64,000 nt of DNA from Tenacibaculum dicentrarchi. Lineage in GTDB: Bacteria > Bacteroidota > Bacteroidia > Flavobacteriales > Flavobacteriaceae. The DNA is taken from assembly GCF_900239345.1 (NCBI RefSeq), contig NZ_OESZ01000012.1:62001-126000 (forward strand), written 5' to 3'. A program made the translations under genes and the position numbers. This document shows, one piece after another, positions 25,598 to 33,795 of the stretch. The notes below the pieces were generated by a model, which was given only the letters and a program-made list of their open reading frames with translations, was not told the DNA's origin and did not search any database. Each line of letters begins with the position of its first letter. Position 1 is the stretch's first letter.

Positions 25598-27019
25598 CTA
25601 AACTAATTCTAAGCCTAAGTTTTTTCCTTTTAATATCATAAAATCGTAACAAGCTTTATGTTCATTAGGAATTTCACCTTCTAAAATGGCTTCTTTTATG
25701 GCTTCTTTTATCTGTCCTATTTCTCTACAAGGCGTTAAATTAAAAGCCTTCATAATTTCTTCTCCAGTAATTGGCGGTTGAAAATTACGGACTTTATCAC
25801 GTGCTTCAACTTCTTTAATTTTTTCACGAACCAATTTAAAATTATGATGATAACGGCTAAATTTCTTCGGATTTTTAGTCGTTATATCTGCTTCACAAAG
25901 TGTCATTAATGAATCGACATCATCACCAGCATCAAAAACTAACCTACGCACAGCAGAATCTGTTACATCACTAGCCAACACAATTGGTCGAGAACTTAGC
26001 ATGACCATTTTTTGAACAAATTTCATTTTATTGTTCAATGGCATTTTTAATCGCTTAAATAATTTATAAACCATTTTAGAGCCTACAAATTCATGTGCAT
26101 GAAACGTCCAACCTTGTTTTTTATGATAACGCTTTGTAGGTGCTTTACCAATATCGTGTAATAAAGCTGACCAACGAAGCCAAACATCATCTGTATTTTC
26201 AGCAATATTATCTACAACTTCTAACGTATGATAAAAATTATCTTTATGTTTTTGTCCTTCTACCTCTTCTACTCCTTTTAATGCTGTTAATTCTGGAATA
26301 ATACGCTTTAATAAAGCTGTTTTTTCCAACAATAAAAACCCTACAGAAGGTTTTGAAGATGCTAAAATTTTATTCAATTCAACAACAATTCGTTCTTTTG
26401 TTATGATGTCAATTCGCTTTGCATTTTTAGTAATTGCATGTAGCGATGCTTCTTCAATTACAAAGTTTAATTGAGAGGCAAAACGAATAGCACGCATCAT
26501 ACGTAAAGGATCATCAGAATAGGTAATATCAGGATTTAAAGGCGTTTTTATGATTTTATCTTCTAAATCAGCAATACCATCAAAAGGGTCTAATAATAGT
26601 CCGAAAGTTTCTTTATTTAAAGATAACGCTAAGGCATTTATAGTAAAATCACGCCTATTTTGGTCATCTTGTAAAGTTCCTGAAATTACTTGAGGATTTC
26701 GACTATCTTCGGTATAAGATTCTTTTCTTGCTCCTACAAACTCAATTTCTACATCATTATAACGCAACATTGCAGTTCCATAGGTTTTAAAAACTTGAAC
26801 TTTTGGTTTATTTGGTAATAAAGAAGCTACTTTTTGAGCCAATTCGATACCACTACCAACAGCCACGACATCAATATCTTTTGCCGTACCTCTTTTTAAA
26901 ATAAAATCACGAACAAAGCCTCCAATTACATAACTTTCTAGTTTTAATTCTTCGGATGCGTTGCTTATATATTGAAATATTTCGGCAGAAATTGCCTCTT
27001 TATAGTATTGATTTTGCAT
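25598..27019 (-). CDS. cca: CCA tRNA nucleotidyltransferase with HD domain
   Basis: 473 residues. The nucleotidyltransferase head has GGFVRDFIL, the metal pair in AKDIDVVAVG, and DDQNRRDFTINALAL; DPLRMMRAIRFASQL follows. An HD phosphohydrolase domain comes after (HDIGKAPTKRYH, about residue 290). It adds or repairs the CCA 3' end of tRNAs; the HD domain can remove phosphates from damaged ends in related enzymes. It is the last gene of a four-gene operon, 3 bases after tsaC. Confidence 0.93.
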   Translation of the reverse strand: MQNQYYKEAISAEIFQYISNASEELKLESYVIGGFVRDFILKRGTAKDIDVVAVGSGIELAQKVASLLPNKPKVQVFKTYGTAMLRYNDVEIEFVGARKESYTEDSRNPQVISGTLQDDQNRRDFTINALALSLNKETFGLLLDPFDGIADLEDKIIKTPLNPDITYSDDPLRMMRAIRFASQLNFVIEEASLHAITKNAKRIDIITKERIVVELNKILASSKPSVGFLLLEKTALLKRIIPELTALKGVEEVEGQKHKDNFYHTLEVVDNIAENTDDVWLRWSALLHDIGKAPTKRYHKKQGWTFHAHEFVGSKMVYKLFKRLKMPLNNKMKFVQKMVMLSSRPIVLASDVTDSAVRRLVFDAGDDVDSLMTLCEADITTKNPKKFSRYHHNFKLVREKIKEVEARDKVRNFQPPITGEEIMKAFNLTPCREIGQIKEAIKEAILEGEIPNEHKACYDFMILKGKNLGLELV

Positions 27020-27022
27020 AAA

Positions 27023-27580
27023 TTATTCTCTTATCACATTCACAGAAGTACCCACTACTTTTAAAATTGTAGAGGATTTTTCGGTTGTCTTATCTTGATG
27101 CAAAGCTACTACATAATCTACACTTTGTAAAATTGCGGTACTTATTTCTGAAAATGTTTTTGGCGTAGGTTCTCCACTAACATTAGCCGATGTAGATACA
27201 ATGGGTTTTCCAAAAGCTTTTATCAATTGTAAACAAAAATCATCTTTAGGTATTCTGATAGCGATTGTATTATCAGAAGCAATCGTGTTTTTTGCTAAAT
27301 TTTTAGGATTTGGATATATAATTGTCGTTGGTTTTTCGGTTATTTTTAAAATATTCAAAACAGTTTCTGAAACAGCATCAACATATTTTTTAAGCATTTC
27401 AACAGAATCAACTAAAATTATTAAACTTTTAGATTCTTCCCTATTTTTTAGTTGATATACTTTTTGAACAGCCTCAAAATTTGTAGCATCACAACCGATA
27501 CCCCAAACCGTATCGGTTGGATAGAGGATTGTTTTGCCTATTTTTAAAAATGAAACGCTATTTTTTATCTGCAAATTCAT
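27023..27580 (-). CDS. tsaC: L-threonylcarbamoyladenylate synthase TsaC (YrdC/Sua5)
   Basis: 185 residues, the short TsaC form without the Sua5 extension. TILYPTDTVWGIGCDA, LKNREESKSL, IAIRIPKD and STSANVSGEP are the substrate-binding motifs. It makes threonylcarbamoyl-AMP from threonine, bicarbonate and ATP for the t6A modification; TsaE is at 5894-6313. The start codon lies 23 bases inside the end of the upstream glycosyltransferase gene, and cca follows after 3 bases, so a tRNA-processing pair rides on a glycan operon. Confidence 0.93.
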   Translation of the reverse strand: MNLQIKNSVSFLKIGKTILYPTDTVWGIGCDATNFEAVQKVYQLKNREESKSLIILVDSVEMLKKYVDAVSETVLNILKITEKPTTIIYPNPKNLAKNTIASDNTIAIRIPKDDFCLQLIKAFGKPIVSTSANVSGEPTPKTFSEISTAILQSVDYVVALHQDKTTEKSSTILKVVGTSVNVIRE

Positions 27581-28409
27581 CTTTTAATAAAATATCATTT
27601 AACTTAAAAAACTCAGATAATGCCAACCACTGAACCTCATTTTTATTTTTCTTTATGTTTTCATCTTTTAAAGAAACCTTTTGAGAACCAATAATAGGAA
27701 TTGGTTCAGCAGGTTTATTTGATGATTGTCTAGAAATAACATTATTAGCTAGTGCCATAGCTTTAAACCATAAATCATCTGCTTTTGGGGCTAATTTCAT
27801 AAATAAATCAACGTCATGAACTTTTGAAGGCATTGCATTTACAGGATACAAAATACCCCACGCACCAATTGGCAATAATCTATCCGAAGGTTTATTTTCA
27901 TCTATAATTCGCCAATCAACAAAAGGTTTATAAGTTCCGTCAGCATTAATTTTTATTTGTGTGGTGGTATTTCCGATAATATCTTTCGGATATTTTAAAT
28001 GCTCTTTATATAATTTTGATAACCAATCTTCCTTGTAAATTAAGTCATCATCACAAGTTATTATTGGCATATCAGGATATTCAATTAAAGAATGTATTAA
28101 TTTTCTATGTGAACATTTTAAATTGGAATATTTTATCTCAAAAAAAGCGCCTTGTAAATTTGATAATCTTTTAGGTAACTTATTTTTTAAGCCATCATGC
28201 AGCCATAAAACAATTTTAGAAGGCAGTACTTTATCTTGATTTAAGATGCTTTTTATTACTAAATCTAAGTTATTTAATCTTTCAGGAATCGATGTTAAAG
28301 ATACTATTATGGGTAATTTTGTTTTATTTTTAACCAAACTATCTGCTGATCGTAGCCGTAAATAACAAGAATAAAAGATCGATTTAGGTAATTCTTTAAT
28401 AACTTTCAT
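27558..28409 (-). CDS. Putative glycosyltransferase (GT-A-like)
   Basis: 283 residues. PIIVSLTSIPERLNNLDLVI, SILNQDKVLPSKIVLWLHD and the metal-site motif PIITCDDDLIYKEDW (about residue 150) are like GT2/GT-A enzymes; the IPIIGSQ end is unusual. I do not recognise a named subfamily. It overlaps the ATP-grasp gene by 14 bases at its start and tsaC by 23 bases at its end. With its neighbours it probably adds to LPS core or another surface glycan. No membrane helix is evident. Confidence 0.72.
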   Translation of the reverse strand: MKVIKELPKSIFYSCYLRLRSADSLVKNKTKLPIIVSLTSIPERLNNLDLVIKSILNQDKVLPSKIVLWLHDGLKNKLPKRLSNLQGAFFEIKYSNLKCSHRKLIHSLIEYPDMPIITCDDDLIYKEDWLSKLYKEHLKYPKDIIGNTTTQIKINADGTYKPFVDWRIIDENKPSDRLLPIGAWGILYPVNAMPSKVHDVDLFMKLAPKADDLWFKAMALANNVISRQSSNKPAEPIPIIGSQKVSLKDENIKKNKNEVQWLALSEFFKLNDILLKDEFADKK

Positions 28410-29319
28410 TTAAAAGATGTTTTTTGATTAATTTTTCGCCAGCAGGTATTTTAGGTAATTCAAAATAATCGCCAATAATTTTATTGTATTTTTTCGGATA
28501 AAAATCTCTTCTTCCATCCCCTGGATAAAAAGTCATTTCACCAAAAGTAATTGTATTGTTTACCGAATAAAAATCAACTCTAACAAAAGGAAAACTTTCA
28601 GATAATTTACCAGCAAGTTCTACCATTTTTGATAAGGTTTGCGGTTTTCCAAAATCTTCTTGAATCAGCTTATCTGCAGGTGAATCTGAAAAAGGTAATT
28701 TTTTAAATTCAAAATCGTAAAAAGCACTTTTATGATTTTTTTCTCTATCTAAGTGAACTTCCAAAAATTTAGGTATTCCATTAAAGCAATAAAATTTATA
28801 ATCGGTTAATGAATCTCTATTTTCATTTTTGATGAATTTCTCAGCAATAATACGAGGTTTCACATCTTTATATGCCCATTCTTGCCCTGTTCGTTTATAT
28901 TGATTTTTACGCAACCATTTAGCCATTAAACGCTTTGTTTTGGCTTTATTTAAAGTGGTTTTATCTTTAACAACCAAATTGATATTACATCCGTGCGTAC
29001 CTTTTAATACAAATTGATTTGGTAATTTATCAAAATTAACTTCCGATGGTTTATTAAAAACACCATAACATTCATTTAAATAATCTTCCCCTATTTTATC
29101 TTTTACAAATGCTCTAACAGCATATTTATCAACAAGAGTATTTAAAATTTTAGGTCTAAAAAAAACTTTATACCACGATAATTTCTGATTAAATTCAATT
29201 AAATTATCATAATCTAATTTTTTACCTGAATAATATTCATAATAATGTTTAATATAATAAGGAGCAGGTAAAAATCTCAATCTTTTAATAATTGTTACCC
29301 AGGTTTTTCGTAAAAACAT
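28396..29319 (-). CDS. ATP-grasp, TupA-like protein
   Basis: 307 residues. The order KLSWYKVFFRPKILNTLVDKY, FVLKGTHGCN (nucleotide-binding), IIAEKFI, DYKFYCFNGIPKFLEVH and VRVDFYSVNN..FGEMTFYPGDG is that of the TupA-like ATP-grasp family (PF14305), found in polysaccharide loci and thought to attach amino acids or related groups to glycans. That role is inferred from the family, not shown here. It begins the operon that runs through the glycosyltransferase, tsaC and cca, and is divergent from another glycosyltransferase. Confidence 0.8.
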   Translation of the reverse strand: MFLRKTWVTIIKRLRFLPAPYYIKHYYEYYSGKKLDYDNLIEFNQKLSWYKVFFRPKILNTLVDKYAVRAFVKDKIGEDYLNECYGVFNKPSEVNFDKLPNQFVLKGTHGCNINLVVKDKTTLNKAKTKRLMAKWLRKNQYKRTGQEWAYKDVKPRIIAEKFIKNENRDSLTDYKFYCFNGIPKFLEVHLDREKNHKSAFYDFEFKKLPFSDSPADKLIQEDFGKPQTLSKMVELAGKLSESFPFVRVDFYSVNNTITFGEMTFYPGDGRRDFYPKKYNKIIGDYFELPKIPAGEKLIKKHLLNESY

Positions 29320-29372
29320 AAAATGCAGTAATTATTTTGCTCAAAAATAATATATTTTAAAAGAATCATGAT

Positions 29373-29380
29373 TACTTTTG
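29373..29380 (+). promoter_or_regulatory. Candidate -7 box of the divergent glycosyltransferase gene
   Basis: TACTTTTG, matching TAnnTTTG, 15 bases before the ATG at 29396. Confidence 0.35.
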
Positions 29381-29395
29381 ACGCAAATATTTTTT

Positions 29396-30220
29396 ATGAA
29401 AACTACTGAAATATCAATAATTATAACTACGTACAATGCAACTGAGTGGTTACAGAAAGTTATTTGGGGCTACCATCAGCAAACATATTCTAATTTTGAA
29501 TTAGTGATTGCCGATGACGGCTCAAAACAAGAAACTAAAGAACTTATTGATACCTTACGAAAAGAAGTTTCTTTTCCTATTACGCACGTTTGGCATGAAG
29601 ATAACGGTTTTCAAAAAACAATTATTTTAAATAAAGCTCTTTTAAAAAGCAAAGGTGAGTATCTTATTATTTCTGATGGAGATTGTATTCCTAAAAAAGA
29701 TTTTGTAGAAACACACTATAAAAAACGAAAAAAAGGTTGTTTTTTATCGGCAGCTTATTTTAAGCTTCCAATGAATATTTCTAAATTAATAACTAAAGAA
29801 CACATTATTTCGCAACAATGTTTCGATATTAATTGGCTAAAACAAAACGGTTTAAAAAAGAGTTTCAAAAACAACAAATTAACTGCTAAAGGACTAAAAC
29901 AAAGTATATTAAATAATTTCACACCAACAAAACCAACTTGGAATGGTGCAAATTCATCGGCTTGGAAAAAAGATATTATTGCCGTAAATGGTTTTGATGA
30001 ACGTATGCAATATGGCGGATTAGATGTTGAACTTGGCGAACGATTATGCAATAATAACATCAAGCCTATACAAATACGATACAGTGCCGTTACCGTACAC
30101 TTAGACCATCCGAGAGGCTACGCAAACCCTGAAAGTTGGAAACTAAATAATGCTATTCGAAAAAATGTTCGAACAAAAAAAATAACATGGACTGATTACG
30201 GTATTATTAAAAAATCATAA
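29396..30220 (+). CDS. Family 2 glycosyltransferase
   Basis: 274 residues from the ATG (MKTTEISIIITTYNATEW); an upstream TTG belongs to the promoter box. GT-A motifs are ADDGSKQETKEL, the metal site ISDGDCIPKKDF (about residue 95), and a C-terminal acceptor segment GANSSAWKKDI...NGFDERMQYGGLDVELGERL. It resembles core or O-unit transferases with a galactosyltransferase-type C-terminal part. It is divergent from the ATP-grasp gene and ends right before a strong terminator. Confidence 0.87.
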   Translation: MKTTEISIIITTYNATEWLQKVIWGYHQQTYSNFELVIADDGSKQETKELIDTLRKEVSFPITHVWHEDNGFQKTIILNKALLKSKGEYLIISDGDCIPKKDFVETHYKKRKKGCFLSAAYFKLPMNISKLITKEHIISQQCFDINWLKQNGLKKSFKNNKLTAKGLKQSILNNFTPTKPTWNGANSSAWKKDIIAVNGFDERMQYGGLDVELGERLCNNNIKPIQIRYSAVTVHLDHPRGYANPESWKLNNAIRKNVRTKKITWTDYGIIKKS

Positions 30221-30253
30221 AAAAACGCACAAAATCATAATTTGTGCGTTTTT
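30221..30253. terminator. Bidirectional terminator between the glycosyltransferase and dapD
   Basis: Perfect 13-base arms (core AAACGCACAAA) around a 7-base loop, with A and T tracts, starting at the first base after the glycosyltransferase stop. Confidence 0.88.
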
Positions 30254-30287
30254 GTTTAGTTTTCAAGAAATATTTCAATAAATAATA

Positions 30288-31103
30288 TTAAACTGCTACA
30301 TCATATTCTCTTAATGCATCGTTTAATGAAGTTTTCTTATTCGTACTTTCTTTACGTTTACCAATAATTAAAGCACAAGGAACTTGAAATTCTCCTGCTG
30401 GAAATTTCTTGGTGTAACTACCAGGAATCACTACTGAACGAGCAGGAACAACTCCTTTCGTTTCAACAGGTTCATCACCAGTAACATCAATAATTTTAGT
30501 ACTCATTGTTAATACAACATTTGCACCTAAAACCGCTTCTTTTTCAACTTTTACACCTTCCACAACAATACAACGAGAACCAATAAAAGCACCGTCTTCT
30601 ATAATTACTGGAGCTGCTTGTAATGGCTCTAAAACACCACCAATTCCTACACCGCCTGATAAATGTACATTTTTACCAATCTGAGCACAAGAACCTACCG
30701 TTGCCCAAGTATCAACCATTGTTCCTTCATCGACATAAGCACCAATATTTACATAACTTGGCATTAAAATAGTTCCTGCCGAAATGTATGCTCCATGACG
30801 TGCAACTGCATTTGGCACAACTCTAATTCCTTTTTCAGCAAAGTTTTTCTTTAATGGAATTTTATCATGATATTCAAAAATACCAGCTTCTAAAGTTTCC
30901 ATTTTCTGAATAGGGAAATATAAAACAACGGCTTTTTTTACCCACTCATTAACTTGCCAACCATTATCAGTAGGTTCAGCTACACGTAACGCACCTGAAT
31001 CTAATAAATCAACTACTTCTCTAATGGCGTTAATCGTAGTTTCTTCTTGTAATAAATCACGATTTCCCCACGCTTTTTCTATAATATCTTGTAATGTTGT
31101 CAT
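30288..31103 (-). CDS. dapD: Tetrahydrodipicolinate N-succinyltransferase DapD
   Basis: 271 residues, the usual length. An N-terminal helical domain is followed by a left-handed beta-helix with VRVVPNAVARHGAYI, YVNIGAYVDEGTMVD, GGVGIGGVLEPLQA and VIPGSYTKKF. It transfers succinyl from succinyl-CoA in the lysine/diaminopimelate pathway, needed for peptidoglycan. It stands alone. A good -7 box is at 31126-31133. Confidence 0.95.
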   Translation of the reverse strand: MTTLQDIIEKAWGNRDLLQEETTINAIREVVDLLDSGALRVAEPTDNGWQVNEWVKKAVVLYFPIQKMETLEAGIFEYHDKIPLKKNFAEKGIRVVPNAVARHGAYISAGTILMPSYVNIGAYVDEGTMVDTWATVGSCAQIGKNVHLSGGVGIGGVLEPLQAAPVIIEDGAFIGSRCIVVEGVKVEKEAVLGANVVLTMSTKIIDVTGDEPVETKGVVPARSVVIPGSYTKKFPAGEFQVPCALIIGKRKESTNKKTSLNDALREYDVAV

Positions 31104-31125
31104 CTTTAAAAATTAAAATTTTCTA

Positions 31126-31133
31126 CAAATATA
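31126..31133 (-). promoter_or_regulatory. Candidate -7 box of dapD
   Basis: Minus strand TATATTTG, a full match to TAnnTTTG, 22 bases before the ATG. Confidence 0.42.
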
Positions 31134-31233
31134 AAATCTATGTTACTATTTTACACTAAAAGAATTAATTTAAACAGATGTTTTTTTCTTGTTTAAAAAT
31201 ACATATTTCAATAAAAAATGATAAAGATTATTA

Positions 31234-31329
31234 GAAGCAATTTCCCGCTTTTCGCACTCGCTTTTTTTATTTTTTCAAAAAGAAAAATAAAAAAGAGCTC
31301 AAACAAATGCTTCAATCGGGGCTAGGCAT
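31234..31329 (+). repeat. Interspersed hairpin repeat R3, copy b
   Basis: Flanks TTTCCCGCTTTTCGCACTCG and AAGAGCTCAAACAAATGCTT with ATCGGGGCTAG, as in the copies at 5734 and 38906. The central hairpin pairs 31261-31276 with 31282-31295, with an A/T pair at the position that is G/C in copy c. It occupies the middle of the 330-base gap between dapD and ruvX, which are divergent, so it cannot be a plain gene-end terminator here. Otherwise the gap holds two promoter boxes. Confidence 0.78.
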
Positions 31330-31409
31330 TTTTGCATCTATTTAAAAATTTTAACACTATTTATTATTTAAAAAACAATAGAAGTACAATTTATAAAGGT
31401 TTAAAACTT

Positions 31410-31417
31410 TATTTTTG
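31410..31417 (+). promoter_or_regulatory. Candidate -7 box of ruvX
   Basis: TATTTTTG, matching TAnnTTTG, 16 bases before the TTG start of ruvX. Confidence 0.4.
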
Positions 31418-31433
31418 TAAAAAATAAAAACAT

Positions 31434-31844
31434 TTGGGACGAGTTTTAGCCATCGATTTTGGTAAAAAAAGAACAGGAATTGCAGTTACTGATGAATTAC
31501 AAATTATTGCATCAGGATTAACGACAGTTAATACAAAAGAATTAATTTCTTTTTTAAAAGACTACATAAAAAAAGAAAATGTAGCATTATTTATCATTGG
31601 AAAACCCAAGCAAATGGATAATTCCGACAGCCAAAGTGAAGCCTTGATACTTCCTTTTTTAGAAAAATTAGCAAAATCAATACCTAACATTCCTATCAAA
31701 AGAGAAGACGAACGTTTTACCTCAAAAATGGCGTTTCAAACCATGATTGATAGCGGACTCAACAAAAAACAACGTCAAAACAAGGCTTTAGTCGATGAAA
31801 TAAGCGCTACAATCATCTTACAGTCGTATTTATACAATAAATAA
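31434..31844 (+). CDS. ruvX: Putative Holliday junction resolvase / pre-16S nuclease RuvX (YqgF)
   Basis: 136 residues. The RNase H-like fold shows LAIDFGKKRTGIAVTD (first catalytic Asp), IIGKPKQMDNSDS, REDERFTSKMA and KALVDEISATIILQSYL. The family takes part in 16S rRNA 5'-end maturation and may cut junctions. The start must be TTG, because the catalytic Asp lies seven residues in and the first internal ATG is near residue 60. def follows after 55 bases. Confidence 0.9.
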   Translation: MGRVLAIDFGKKRTGIAVTDELQIIASGLTTVNTKELISFLKDYIKKENVALFIIGKPKQMDNSDSQSEALILPFLEKLAKSIPNIPIKREDERFTSKMAFQTMIDSGLNKKQRQNKALVDEISATIILQSYLYNK

Positions 31845-31899
31845 TTTTATACATAAACCATTCTTTGTATTTTCGTAACCTTAAAAAATTTAAAAACAC

Positions 31900-32487
31900 A
31901 TGATTTTACCCATTGTTGCTTACGGAGATCCCGTATTACGTAAAGTAGGAACAGAAATCGATAAAGATTATCCGCAGTTAGAAAAATTAATTGCGAATAT
32001 GAAAGAAACAATGTACAATGCGCAAGGTGTCGGGTTGGCAGCACCGCAAATTGGTAAAGACATTCGTTTATTTTTAATCGATGCGTCACCTTTTGCTGAT
32101 GATGAAGATTTATCCGAAGAAGACAGAAAAGCCTTAGAAAACTTTAATCATGTATTTATAAATGCAAAAATCATTAAAGAAGAAGGTGAAGAATGGGCTT
32201 TTAACGAAGGTTGTTTAAGTATTCCGAATGTTCGTGAAGATGTTTTTCGTCAAGAAACCATTACTATTGAATATCAAGATGAAAATTTTGACAAACACAC
32301 CAAAGTTTTAAGCGGTTTAGCGGCACGTGTTTTTCAGCATGAATACGATCATATTGATGGTGTTTTATTTACTGATAAATTATCGACCTTAAAAAAACGC
32401 TTGATTAAAAAGAAATTAGAAAATATTTCTAAAGGAAAAGTAGACGCAGGTTACAGAATGCGTTTTCCTAATGCCAAGAAAAAATAG
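31900..32487 (+). CDS. def: Peptide deformylase
   Basis: 195 residues. The three motifs are GVGLAAPQIG (44-53), EGCLSIP with metal ligand C105, and QHEYDHIDG with ligands H147 and H151 and catalytic E148. It removes the N-formyl group from new proteins. An acidic insertion (ASPFADDEDLSEEDR) follows the second strand, as in other Bacteroidota. Probably transcribed with ruvX and the next two genes. Confidence 0.95.
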   Translation: MILPIVAYGDPVLRKVGTEIDKDYPQLEKLIANMKETMYNAQGVGLAAPQIGKDIRLFLIDASPFADDEDLSEEDRKALENFNHVFINAKIIKEEGEEWAFNEGCLSIPNVREDVFRQETITIEYQDENFDKHTKVLSGLAARVFQHEYDHIDGVLFTDKLSTLKKRLIKKKLENISKGKVDAGYRMRFPNAKKK

Positions 32488-32520
32488 TCTTTTATATAAA
32501 GACACTAAAAACACCATAAT

Positions 32521-32940
32521 ATGGAATTTAACAAAGTTATAGCAGTTACTGGGAAACCAGGATTATTTGAAATTATCTCTCAAACAAAAACAGGAGTAAT
32601 CGTTCGTTCAATTGTTGACGGTAAACGTTTTCCTATTGCAGCAACTCACAATGTAAGTTTATTAGAAAACATTGCTATTTATACTTACGAAGAAGAAGTG
32701 CCTTTAGCAATCATACTTAAAACTATGGATGAAAAACAAGAAGGTAAAGATGCACTTTCTCATAAAGAAAGTAACGATACTTTAATGGCTTATTTTGAAG
32801 AAGTTTTACCAGGTTTCGACAAAGAACGTGTATATGCTTCTAACATTAAAAAGGTAATTCAGTGGTATAATACTTTAGCTGCAGCTGGTTTTGATTTCAA
32901 AACCTTAGAGAAAGTAGCAACAACAGAAGAAGCTAAATAA
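32521..32940 (+). CDS. DUF5606 protein
   Basis: 139 residues. The N-terminal half (VIAVTGKPGLFEIISQTKTG, VRSIVDGKRFPIAAT) looks like a small beta domain and the C-terminal half is helical (EEVLPGFDKERVYASNIKKV). It matches DUF5606, a flavobacterial family of unknown function that regularly follows def. No signal peptide or membrane segment, so cytoplasmic. It is 33 bases after def and 3 bases before mazG. Confidence 0.82.
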   Translation: MEFNKVIAVTGKPGLFEIISQTKTGVIVRSIVDGKRFPIAATHNVSLLENIAIYTYEEEVPLAIILKTMDEKQEGKDALSHKESNDTLMAYFEEVLPGFDKERVYASNIKKVIQWYNTLAAAGFDFKTLEKVATTEEAK

Positions 32941-32943
32941 ATT

Positions 32944-33759
32944 ATGAATACTCGTAAGCAACAATTAGACGCTTTTAACCGTTTGTTAGACATTATGGAC
33001 GAACTTCGAGAGCAATGTCCGTGGGATAAAAAACAAACTTTAGAGAGTTTGCGTCATTTAACGATTGAAGAAACTTACGAATTAGCAGATGCCATTCTGG
33101 ACAATGATTTAGAAGAGGTTAAAAAAGAATTAGGCGATGTGTTATTACACATCGTCTTTTATGCTAAAATTGGTAGCGAAAAAAAAGCGTTTGATATTGC
33201 TGATGTCGCCAATTCAATTTGTGATAAATTAATTCATCGTCATCCGCATATTTATAGCGATGTGGTGGTTAAAGATGAAGAAGAAGTAAAACGAAATTGG
33301 GAAAAATTAAAGCTAAAAGAAGGAAAAACTTCTGTTTTAGAAGGTGTTCCAAAGAGTTTACCTGCTTTGGTAAAAGCTAGTAGAATCCAAGAAAAAGTTG
33401 CTGGTGTTGGTTTTAAATGGGAAAAACCTAAGCAAGCTTGGGAAAAAATTCAAGAAGAAATTCAGGAATTAAACCAAGAAATAAACATCAAAAATAAAGG
33501 CGATAATAAAAATAACAATCAAGCTGATAATCAAGAACGTATCGAAAAAGAGTTTGGCGATGTGTTATTTTCACTGATTAATTACGCAAATTTGATGAAA
33601 GTAAATCCTGAAAATGCCTTAGAAAAAACTAATAAAAAATTTATCAATCGTTTTCAATATTTAGAAGAAGAAGCCAAAAAACAAGGCAAAGAAATTTCTG
33701 ATATGACTTTAAACGAAATGAATACTTATTGGGAAAAATCAAAAGATTTTTTTGAGTAA
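32944..33759 (+). CDS. mazG: Nucleoside triphosphate pyrophosphohydrolase MazG
   Basis: 271 residues with two MazG domains. The first holds CPWDKKQTLESLRHLTIEE and EETYELADAI with KKELGDVLLHIV; the second, after KASRIQEKVAGVGFKWE, has KEFGDVLFSLINYANLMKV. The acidic EExxE metal sites are intact. It splits nucleoside triphosphates to monophosphates, cleaning the pool. A short Asn/Lys-rich stretch (IKNKGDNKNNNQADNQ) interrupts the second domain and is likely a disordered loop. Confidence 0.92.
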   Translation: MNTRKQQLDAFNRLLDIMDELREQCPWDKKQTLESLRHLTIEETYELADAILDNDLEEVKKELGDVLLHIVFYAKIGSEKKAFDIADVANSICDKLIHRHPHIYSDVVVKDEEEVKRNWEKLKLKEGKTSVLEGVPKSLPALVKASRIQEKVAGVGFKWEKPKQAWEKIQEEIQELNQEINIKNKGDNKNNNQADNQERIEKEFGDVLFSLINYANLMKVNPENALEKTNKKFINRFQYLEEEAKKQGKEISDMTLNEMNTYWEKSKDFFE

Positions 33760-33795
33760 AATTCGCTAGTATTTTTCATTTTTCTTATTTTTTTC

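Noticed and set aside
25598-30220. Glycan genes 27558-30220 as part of a horizontally acquired O-antigen island
   Set aside because: Base composition and spacing match the flanks, and they are embedded among housekeeping genes; no wzx/wzy or IS.
31847-32089. An 80-codon minus-strand frame opposite def
   Set aside because: Composition is typical of an antisense frame of a conserved gene; def motifs are on the plus strand.
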